Source: REBR01 sp033721915 (GTDB taxonomy: Bacteria; Pseudomonadota; Gammaproteobacteria; Pseudomonadales; Oleiphilaceae). From it: a stretch of DNA of 42,349 bases. The DNA lies in assembly GCA_033721915.1 (NCBI GenBank), contig JAWWAC010000024.1, forward strand, positions 1-42,349, written 5' to 3'. A program made the translations under genes and the position numbers. Position 1 is the stretch's first letter; the number at the start of each line of letters is the position of its first letter. The notes beneath the pieces are model-generated. The model worked only from the letters and a program-made list of their open reading frames with translations, did not search any database and had not been told where the DNA came from. Shown in pieces: positions 1 to 6,002 of this stretch.

Positions 1-1017
1 CTGATCCGCCACGGTGACAACCGGGCGGGCCGGGACGGGCAGCCGGTGTTCCATTGCGGTCTCATTGAAGCTGCGCCCCTGATTTCCGAAAGCCTTCTGC
101 AGTGTGCCAACCGTCTGATTGCCCAGGTTCTGGGCGGGCAGTGCACGGCGGTGTGGCTGCAGTGCGACCATGCACCGCTCGCCCGTTCGATTCTCCGACA
201 GCTGCAGCAGGCATTGTCATTGCAGGGGTTGGTGGAGGGGTTGGTGGAGGGGGTGGACTGTCCCAGCTGCTGCATCTCACACTGGCAACTGGCGGGCAAT
301 GACGGGGATTTCCATCCGCAGTCACTGCGTCGCCAGATCAGGGCGCTGCCCCACTCCCCCAGGCTGGTGCTGCTGGACGGTGTGACACCGGAGTTGTGGC
401 GGGCCCGTATCGAGAAAGACGGTCTCTGGCACTGGCACCGCCTGCTGTCTGTGCCTGGGCTGACACTGGTGCTGCGCAGCGCCAGTGCCGGTGAGGGGCA
501 TGAGAACGCCTGCCACTGGCTGGCCAGCCAGTTTGATCGCCCGCTTTCCCGCCTGTCGGTGCCCGCCGCCAGGGCGGCGGATCTCAGGGCCAGGCTGCAT
601 TTCGAGCACGCGTCCCTGGAGTCCCAGCTGGGGCTGGAAATCGAGTCCGATGCACTGGATGTGGTGGTGGAGGCGGTGACCCTGGAGAAGGGCACGGACC
701 CTCTGGTGGATGCCGCCGCCGCGGAGCGGCTGCTGGCCGGTGCGGCCGCGGCACTGGGCTGGGAGCTGCGTTGTGGCCCCGTGTCACTGCAATCCCTGAA
801 GAATCGCTGCCGTGCGGCACAGCAGCGGGAGCTGATCAGCCTGGCCCGTGGCGAGACCATGCCCGAGTCGGAGGCCCCGGAGACACTGTCACTGTGGTGT
901 GCCGCCGAGGAGGTCAGCTGGCGAGAGTCGGCCTGCCAGATACCCTTGCGACTGACCGCCGGGCAGGTGCGGGCCTATGTGCTGGACAGCTGCCCGGGCA
1001 GCGGTACCTTGCAGTAG
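1..1017 (+). CDS. C-terminal part of an unrecognised protein, weakly ClpB/AAA+-like
   Basis: The frame is open from the first base of the window, so the true start lies outside; an internal GTG at 46 is only a fallback start. I do not recognise the family with confidence. The visible 338 residues contain a hydrophobic strand followed by Asp (RLVLLDGV), then a stretch after FDRPLSRLSVP with the rhythm of the ClpB/ClpA D1 domain: an arginine-finger-like position, a helix, a Leu-Gly-Leu-Glu-Ile strand, and a helical lid ending in RCRAAQQREL. No Walker A or Walker B acidic pair is visible, so if it is AAA+-derived it is degenerate or the active half is upstream. It contains a 12-bp tandem duplication (225-248). 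It converges on slyX with 22 bases between the stops. The resemblance is my inference; the reading frame itself is secure from its length and codon use. Confidence 0.6.
   Translation: MIRHGDNRAGRDGQPVFHCGLIEAAPLISESLLQCANRLIAQVLGGQCTAVWLQCDHAPLARSILRQLQQALSLQGLVEGLVEGVDCPSCCISHWQLAGNDGDFHPQSLRRQIRALPHSPRLVLLDGVTPELWRARIEKDGLWHWHRLLSVPGLTLVLRSASAGEGHENACHWLASQFDRPLSRLSVPAARAADLRARLHFEHASLESQLGLEIESDALDVVVEAVTLEKGTDPLVDAAAAERLLAGAAAALGWELRCGPVSLQSLKNRCRAAQQRELISLARGETMPESEAPETLSLWCAAEEVSWRESACQIPLRLTAGQVRAYVLDSCPGSGTLQ
225..257 (+). repeat. In-frame 12-bp G-rich tandem repeat
   Basis: The unit GGGGTTGGTGGA occurs twice head to tail (225-236, 237-248) and is followed by a partial third copy. 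It adds Gly-Leu-Val-Glu units in the reading frame. The run of G-tracts on the coding strand could also fold as a G-quadruplex. Confidence 0.8.
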
Positions 1018-1039
1018 CCTGCAGCTGCGGTGGCGGTTT

Positions 1040-1297
1040 TCAGTAATGAGGCGGTGGTGGTTCCGGCTCGTTAAGGTTCTCCTCCTGTGGCGTGTTGCCA
1101 CGCTGCAGTGAACGCAGCTGATCCTGCAGCAGCCGGTTGGCATCCCAGAGACGGCCCATGGCCAGCTGCTGGTGGCTGACCTGGTCGTTGAGGGTGTTCA
1201 GCAGTTCTTCCTGAAAGCTGGCCTGGGTCTCCAGTGCGTCCAGTCTGGCCTGGACTGTTTCCCAGATCCTGTGTGTCCCGTCATGCTCCGCTGGCAT
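1040..1297 (-). CDS. slyX: SlyX family protein
   Basis: An 85-residue protein of the SlyX family: small, soluble, predicted coiled coil, of unknown biochemical role, named for its position next to slyD in enteric bacteria. The middle (about residues 15-66) is a heptad-rich helix with the family pattern LDALETQASFQEELLNTLND followed by QQ and a second helix. The protein ends in the diagnostic Pro-rich tail PPPPHY. I chose the ATG at 1297 because AGGAG sits six bases upstream; an in-frame ATG further upstream would add 21 residues with no family resemblance. It stands alone on the minus strand, converging on the partial gene to its left. Identification is firm; function is not known. Confidence 0.9.
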   Translation of the reverse strand: MPAEHDGTHRIWETVQARLDALETQASFQEELLNTLNDQVSHQQLAMGRLWDANRLLQDQLRSLQRGNTPQEENLNEPEPPPPHY

Positions 1298-1434
1298 GGT
1301 GTGCTCCTGTGCCGTTGAGTGAGGTTGTTTGCCGTCAGTTTCGTGATCCCTGCCGGGCATCTGGTATCATGCTCTCCGGAGTTCAGTCCGCCGCTTCCCA
1401 TGAATCCCGGTAAGGGGTCGGTAACTCCAGTCAG

Positions 1435-1463
1435 TGCCCGCCATCCTACCAATCCGGCGGGCA
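1435..1463. repeat. Inverted repeat upstream of the cold-shock-domain gene
   Basis: TGCCCGCC (1435-1442) and GGCGGGCA (1456-1463) are perfect 8-bp arms around a 13-base loop, about 100 bases before the start at 1561. It may be part of the mRNA leader, since cold-shock genes often have structured leaders, or an old terminator. No T-tract follows. Confidence 0.4.
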
Positions 1464-1560
1464 GTCCAGAGAATCATCGCTGATAACGGGGCCGGTTGCC
1501 TGTTGCCAATCCCGGTGCCCTGATACAGCGTTTTAAAAGAGTTGAAGAGAGTAATTCATC

Positions 1561-2046
1561 ATGCAATTCAATCGTAAAGCCCTGCTGGCAGCCCTGCTGG
1601 TTTCCATGCCGGCGCCATTTCTGCTCGGGATGCTGCTGAGTGTCAGTCCATTCACTCCGCAAGAGGGTCTCCCCGCCAGTCTGGCCGAGTACTTCCTGCT
1701 CTATGGCTTTTTTGTGCTGATCACACTGCTGACGGCCCTTCTGGCGGCGGCCCGCCCCGGCCCCCGTCTGGCGGCGGCGGCCAATGAGCTGGTACCGGCC
1801 AGGGCGGCCACCCAACTGGCCAAAGGGGAAGAGGAAGGCACCGTTAAATGGTTCAATGTGAAAAAAGGCTTCGGCTTTATTACCCGTGAAAACGGCGACG
1901 ACGTCTTTGTCCACTTCCGCGCCATCCAGGGCCATGGCCGCCGTGTCCTGCGCCAGGGCCAGCGGGTCAAGTACCATGTGGTGGAGGCGGACAAGGGCCT
2001 GCAGGCCAATGATGTCACCGTCACCGATGGTTCTGATCAGGAGTAA
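1561..2046 (+). CDS. Membrane-anchored cold-shock-domain protein
   Basis: The 161-residue product combines two hydrophobic segments with a cold-shock domain. Segment 1 is about residues 8-28 and segment 2 about 42-63; a basic N-terminus (MQFNRK) suggests an N-in, C-in hairpin, which puts the rest in the cytoplasm. After an Ala/Pro-rich linker, residues 92-155 form a CSD with both RNA-binding motifs intact: KGFGFI (RNP1, 102-107) and VFVHF (RNP2, 115-119). CSDs of this type bind single-stranded RNA and DNA. The order (membrane first, CSD last) is opposite to CSD-DUF1294 proteins. A GA-rich ribosome site (GAAGAGAG) precedes the ATG. The gene is single, between slyX (divergent) and dapE (convergent), with a strong hairpin just after the stop. 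Its role is unknown; tethering RNA binding to the inner membrane is my inference. Confidence 0.88.
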   Translation: MQFNRKALLAALLVSMPAPFLLGMLLSVSPFTPQEGLPASLAEYFLLYGFFVLITLLTALLAAARPGPRLAAAANELVPARAATQLAKGEEEGTVKWFNVKKGFGFITRENGDDVFVHFRAIQGHGRRVLRQGQRVKYHVVEADKGLQANDVTVTDGSDQE

Positions 2047-2060
2047 ATAAACCTTTCTGA

Positions 2061-2091
2061 CCACTCCCGGCAGTCTCTGTGCCGGGAGTGG
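2061..2091. terminator. Hairpin between convergent csp-like gene and dapE
   Basis: A perfect 12-bp inverted repeat, CCACTCCCGGCA (2061-2072) and TGCCGGGAGTGG (2080-2091), with a 7-base loop, lies 14 bases after the stop at 2046 and 44 bases after the dapE stop. No clear T-tract follows on either strand, so it may be a bidirectional stop or 3'-end-protecting stem rather than a classical intrinsic terminator. Confidence 0.65.
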
Positions 2092-2135
2092 CGGATCAAC
2101 CGCCCCTCCAGGACAGCGTTCCCCGCTTCAGGCCC

Positions 2136-3308
2136 TCAGGCCTCCTCCGTGGCCACCAGAAGGCGCTCCAGTATGCCCTCATAGATGGCAGAGAGCTGAT
2201 TCAGCTCCGCCACACTCACCCGCTCGTCCACCTTGTGGATGGTGGCATTGACCGGCCCGAGCTCCACCACCTGGGCTCCCGTGGGGGCAATAAAGCGCCC
2301 GTCTGAGGTGCCGCCGGCGGTGGACAGTTGTGCCTGCAGTCCGGTGCTGTCGGCAATGGCGTCCACCGCCGCCTCCACCAGTGCGCCGGCGGCGGTAAGA
2401 AAGGGCTGGCCGCTGATGTGCCAGTCCAGACGGTAATCCAGCTCGTGCTGGTCGAGCAGGGTGCGAACCCGCTTCTGCAGCTGCTCGGCGGTCACCTCGG
2501 TGCTGAATCGGAAGTTGAAGGACAGCGCCAGTACACCGGGGACCACATTGTTGGCACCGGCGCCGGCATTGATGTTGGTCACCTGCAGGCTGGTGGCGGG
2601 GAAGAACTCGTTGCCCTGGTCCCAGACCGTGGCGGTCAGTTCAGCCAGCATGGGGGCGGCCCTGTGCACCGGGTTGACGGCGAACTGGGGGTAGGCCACA
2701 TGGCCCTGCGTGCCGTGAACGCTCAGGTGACCATGCATGGAGCCGCGGCGGCCGTTTTTCAGGGTGTCCCCCACCTGGCGGGTGCTGGAGGGCTCCCCCA
2801 CCAGGCACCAGTCCATCTGTTCGCCACGGGCCTGCAGGGTTTCCACCACCTTGACGGTGCCATCCGCCGCCGGGCCTTCCTCGTCGCTGGTGATCAGAAA
2901 GGCCAGTGAGCCGGCGCAGTCGGGTCGTCGCGCCAGAAAGCGCTCGCAGGCGGTGACAAAGGCGGCAATGCTGCCTTTCATGTCCGCTGCACCACGGCCG
3001 TAGAGCTCCCCATCGTGCACCTCGGCGGCAAAAGGCGGGTGGCTCCACTGCTCTTCAGGGCCGGTGGGCACCACATCCGTATGGCCGGCAAACACCAGCA
3101 GGGGGCCCTTGTCGCCACGCCGGGACCAGAGGTTGTCCACCTCGCCAAAGGGCATCCACTCACTGGTAAAGCCCATTGCTTCCAGGCGCCGGGCAATCAG
3201 CTTCTGACAGCCGGCATCGTCCGGGGTCAGTGAGGGGCGCCGGATCAGTTCCCGGGCCAGCTGCAGTGTGGCGCTTTCAGTGGGGGCGCTGGTCATGGTC
3301 TTGTCCAT
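2136..3308 (-). CDS. dapE: Succinyl-diaminopimelate desuccinylase
   Basis: DapE hydrolyses N-succinyl-LL-2,6-diaminopimelate to LL-diaminopimelate and succinate, the step before epimerisation in lysine and peptidoglycan-precursor synthesis. The protein (390 residues) is a di-zinc M20 peptidase-family enzyme. All metal and catalytic positions are visible: H76 and D78 in HTDVVP, D109 in ADMKGS, the E143-E144 pair in SDEEG, E172 in GEP, and H358 near the C-terminus. Its ATG overlaps the dapD stop as TGATG, which suggests translational coupling; an ATG four codons later (3296) is an alternative start and gives a more typical N-terminus (MTSAPTES). It is the last gene of the map-glnD-dapC-yffB-dapD-dapE run and converges on the cold-shock-domain gene. 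Identification is certain. Confidence 0.97.
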   Translation of the reverse strand: MDKTMTSAPTESATLQLARELIRRPSLTPDDAGCQKLIARRLEAMGFTSEWMPFGEVDNLWSRRGDKGPLLVFAGHTDVVPTGPEEQWSHPPFAAEVHDGELYGRGAADMKGSIAAFVTACERFLARRPDCAGSLAFLITSDEEGPAADGTVKVVETLQARGEQMDWCLVGEPSSTRQVGDTLKNGRRGSMHGHLSVHGTQGHVAYPQFAVNPVHRAAPMLAELTATVWDQGNEFFPATSLQVTNINAGAGANNVVPGVLALSFNFRFSTEVTAEQLQKRVRTLLDQHELDYRLDWHISGQPFLTAAGALVEAAVDAIADSTGLQAQLSTAGGTSDGRFIAPTGAQVVELGPVNATIHKVDERVSVAELNQLSAIYEGILERLLVATEEA

Positions 3309-4339
3309 CAGTTGTTGGCGTGCAGTGCGTCGTTCAGTGCCACGGCGCTCTGGTTGCTGCGCACTTCCACGGCGCCGGTCTCGGAGTTGCGGCGGTACAG
3401 CAGGTCACTCTGTCCGGCCAGGTCCCTTGCCTTGACGGTTTTCACCAGCTCGCCCTGATCATCCAGCAGCCGCACCTTGGTGCCGGCGGTGATATAGAGT
3501 CCGGCCTCGACGGTGCAGCGGTCACCCAGGGGAATGCCGATGCCGGCGTTGGCCCCCAGCAGGCAGTTCCTGCCCACGGAGATGACGATGTTACCGCCAC
3601 CGGAGAGGGTGCCCATGGTGGAACAGCCACCGCCGAGATCCGAGCCCTCGCCGATCATTACACCGGCTGAGACCCGGCCCTCGATCATGGACTTGCCCTC
3701 GGTGCCGGCGTTGAAGTTGATAAAGCCCTCGTGCATGACGGTGGTGCCTTCACCCACATAGGCACCCAGGCGCACCCGGGCGGTGTCGGCGATGCGCACG
3801 CCGGAGGGCACCACGTAATCGGTCATGGGGGGGAACTTGTCCACGGATTTCACTTCCAGCAGGCGCCCTGAGGTGCGGGCCTGGAGCTGGGCCAGTGACA
3901 GTTCCTGAAGGTCCACGGCCCCTTCATTGGTCCAGGCCACATTGGGCAGCAGTGCGAAGATGCCGTCCAGCTTCACGCCATGGGGCTTGACCAGGCGGTG
4001 TGAGATCAGGTGCAGCTTGAGGTAGACCTCCGGGGTGCTGGTGGCGGTGTCGTCCGTCTCCAGCAGCGTGACCACCACGGGGCGGGCGCTTTCGCTGGCC
4101 AGGTCCGCCAGCTGGGCCTGCTCCTCGTAGCCGGCCCGGCGCAGCTCCTCCGCCAGTGGCTGCAGCTGGTTGGCGTCGGCGTTGACCGCCTGGTTGCCGG
4201 AGGTCAGCTCATCGAAAGCCTCCCGGACCAGGTCCAGAAGGGCCTTTTCCGGCTGGTAGACCGGATGCTGGTAAAACACTTCCAGCCATTGCTGCTGCTG
4301 GTTCTTGCTGCCGATACCGATGCCAAATGCGAAACTCAT
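3308..4339 (-). CDS. dapD: Tetrahydrodipicolinate N-succinyltransferase
   Basis: DapD transfers succinyl from succinyl-CoA to tetrahydrodipicolinate, opening the succinylase branch of diaminopimelate synthesis. At 343 residues it is the long form found in Pseudomonas-like bacteria rather than the 274-residue enteric form. An N-terminal alpha/beta region (about 1-180) precedes a left-handed beta-helix of hexapeptide repeats (about 185-290), seen as runs such as GAYVGEGTTVM and GVMIGEGSDLGGG. AGGAG lies about eleven bases before the ATG. It sits between yffB (69 bases upstream) and dapE (1-base overlap), so both ends of the succinylase branch are cotranscribed with dapC. The substrate of this family is well established. 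Confidence 0.97.
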   Translation of the reverse strand: MSFAFGIGIGSKNQQQQWLEVFYQHPVYQPEKALLDLVREAFDELTSGNQAVNADANQLQPLAEELRRAGYEEQAQLADLASESARPVVVTLLETDDTATSTPEVYLKLHLISHRLVKPHGVKLDGIFALLPNVAWTNEGAVDLQELSLAQLQARTSGRLLEVKSVDKFPPMTDYVVPSGVRIADTARVRLGAYVGEGTTVMHEGFINFNAGTEGKSMIEGRVSAGVMIGEGSDLGGGCSTMGTLSGGGNIVISVGRNCLLGANAGIGIPLGDRCTVEAGLYITAGTKVRLLDDQGELVKTVKARDLAGQSDLLYRRNSETGAVEVRSNQSAVALNDALHANN

Positions 4340-4408
4340 TTTGGGTCATGCTCCTGATCTGTGTATGGATTAAGGGTGCGACAGTCAGTGACTGTCCATG
4401 GACGGCTG

Positions 4409-4756
4409 TCAGCCCAGCCGGCTCTGCCACGCCTCCGGGCTGAAGCCGGCGCTGAGCTCTGTGCCGTTGTCCAGCAGCGGGCGCTTGATCAGTGTCGGGG
4501 TTTCCAGCAGCAGTGCCACGGCACTGTTGTCGTCCAGGTTGTCACGGACTTCCGGCGGCAGTTTGCGCCAGCTGGGGCTGCGGCGGTTGACCAGGGTGTC
4601 CCGGTCAATCCGTGACAGCCAGTCACGCAGCTGGGCCTCGCTGAGGCCGTCCTTGCGGAAATCCCGGTACTGGTAGACCACACCCTGCTGATCCAGCCAG
4701 AGGCGGGCCTTGCGGACCGTGTCGCAGTTGCTGATGCCGTGGAGAGTCAGAGTCAT
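4409..4756 (-). CDS. yffB: ArsC/Spx-family thioredoxin-fold protein (YffB-like)
   Basis: A 115-residue thioredoxin-fold protein of the ArsC/Spx superfamily. The N-terminus LHGISNCDTVRKARLWL matches the YffB subgroup, with one cysteine (C11) in CDTxRKA; the extra cysteines and arginines of true arsenate reductases are not seen. YffB proteins are thought to act in glutathione-dependent thiol chemistry, but the substrate is not established. I chose the ATG at 4756 because GAGGA precedes it and the family begins at this strand; an open frame upstream is only a shadow of dapC. In E. coli yffB also lies beside dapE, so the link with dap genes is recurrent. It lies 28 bases after dapC and 69 before dapD. 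Confidence 0.9.
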   Translation of the reverse strand: MTLTLHGISNCDTVRKARLWLDQQGVVYQYRDFRKDGLSEAQLRDWLSRIDRDTLVNRRSPSWRKLPPEVRDNLDDNSAVALLLETPTLIKRPLLDNGTELSAGFSPEAWQSRLG

Positions 4757-4784
4757 GGTGTCCTCGTGGATGCTCTTGGGTCGG

Positions 4785-6002
4785 TTAAAGGGGCTGCTCG
4801 GGCTCACGCCAGTCCCGCAGAAAGCGGGCGATACGGTGGGCGGCCTCCAGGCACTCCTCAGCAGGCGCCACAAGTGCCATCCGCACCCGGTGGCTGCCGG
4901 GGTTGTAACCGTCCACGGTGCGTGACAGATAGCTGCCCGGGAGCACCGTGACATGCTCGCGGGCGTAGAGCTCACGGGCAAAGGTTTCCTCGTTCATGGG
5001 CGTTTCGGGCCAGAGATAGAAGCCCGCCTCAGGGGCACTGACGTTCATCCAGGGGGCCAGTACCGGCACCACCTGGTCAAACTTGGCCTGGTAAGCGGCC
5101 CGGTTGTCCGCCACATGGGCCTCGTCCTGCCAGGCGCTGATGCTGGCCATCTGGTGGTGGGTGGGCATGGCGCAGCCGTGGTAGGTGCGGTAGCGCAGAA
5201 AGTCCCCGATCAGCGCCCCGTCACCCGCCACAAAGCCCGAGCGCAGCCCCGGCAGGTTGCTGCGCTTGGACAGGCTGTGGAACACCAGGCAGCGGCGGAA
5301 GTCGTCACGCCCGGCCTCGCGGCAGGCCTGAAGCAGCCCCAGTGGTTGCTGTCCGTTCCGGCGGTAAATCTCGGAATAGCACTCATCGGCGGCGATGACA
5401 AAATCGAAGCGGTCGGCCTTCTCCAGCAGGTCCTCGTAGGCGGCCTGTGTCATCACGGCGCCGTTGGGGTTGCCCGGCGAGCACAGGTAGAGCAGCTCGC
5501 AGCGCTGCCAGACGCTGTCCGGTACCGAGGCGTAATCCGCCAGGCCCCCCAGTTCGTCACGGCAGGGCACAAACCAGGGGCTGGCGCCGGCGAGAAAGGC
5601 GGCCCCCTCGTAAATCTGGTAGAAGGGGTTGGGGCAGACCACCAGGGGGTCTGCCTTACCCCCCACCAGGGCCTGTGCAATGGCGAACAGCGCCTCACGG
5701 GTGCCGTTCACCGGCAGTATCTGGCGCTCCGGGTCCAGGGGGTGGCGATCCAGGGCAAAGCGCCGGCTGGCCCAGTCCGCCATGGCTTCTCTCAGCTCTG
5801 GCAGCCCCCGTGTGCCCGGGTAGACCGCCACCTTGTTCAGTGACTGCTGCAGTGTTTCCAGTACCCGCTGGGGGGCCGGGTGCTTGGGCTCGCCGATGGA
5901 CAGGGCGATGGGGCTCAGGTCCTGTGGCGGTGTGACGCCGGCAAACAGCCGGGCCAGCTTCTCAAAGGGGTAGGGCTGTAGTCGTTGCAGGTCGGGATTC
6001 AT
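4785..6002 (-). CDS. dapC: Succinyldiaminopimelate transaminase
   Basis: A 405-residue class I/II (fold type I) PLP aminotransferase, assigned as DapC, which converts N-succinyl-2-amino-6-ketopimelate to N-succinyl-LL-diaminopimelate using glutamate. Visible features are the N-terminal LSIGEPKHPAP signature of the DapC group, YPGTRG (61-66), CSPGNPNG (174-181), DECY (206-209) that contacts the PLP ring, and the Schiff-base lysine K246 in SLSKRSN. The C-terminal small domain carries the substrate arginine in SHRVRMAL. Its ATG overlaps the glnD stop by four bases (ATGA). Position between glnD and dapD supports DapC over other aminotransferases; family members can be promiscuous with acetylornithine, so the exact substrate rests on context. 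Confidence 0.9.
   Translation of the reverse strand: MNPDLQRLQPYPFEKLARLFAGVTPPQDLSPIALSIGEPKHPAPQRVLETLQQSLNKVAVYPGTRGLPELREAMADWASRRFALDRHPLDPERQILPVNGTREALFAIAQALVGGKADPLVVCPNPFYQIYEGAAFLAGASPWFVPCRDELGGLADYASVPDSVWQRCELLYLCSPGNPNGAVMTQAAYEDLLEKADRFDFVIAADECYSEIYRRNGQQPLGLLQACREAGRDDFRRCLVFHSLSKRSNLPGLRSGFVAGDGALIGDFLRYRTYHGCAMPTHHQMASISAWQDEAHVADNRAAYQAKFDQVVPVLAPWMNVSAPEAGFYLWPETPMNEETFARELYAREHVTVLPGSYLSRTVDGYNPGSHRVRMALVAPAEECLEAAHRIARFLRDWREPEQPL

Noticed and set aside
4409..4756. Arsenate reductase reading of the ArsC-family gene
   Set aside because: The sequence matches the single-cysteine YffB group, lacks the arginine triad pattern of ArsC, and no ars genes are present.
4953..5843. 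Plus-strand open frame opposite dapC
   Set aside because: Shadow frame without family resemblance; dapC motifs on the other strand are intact.
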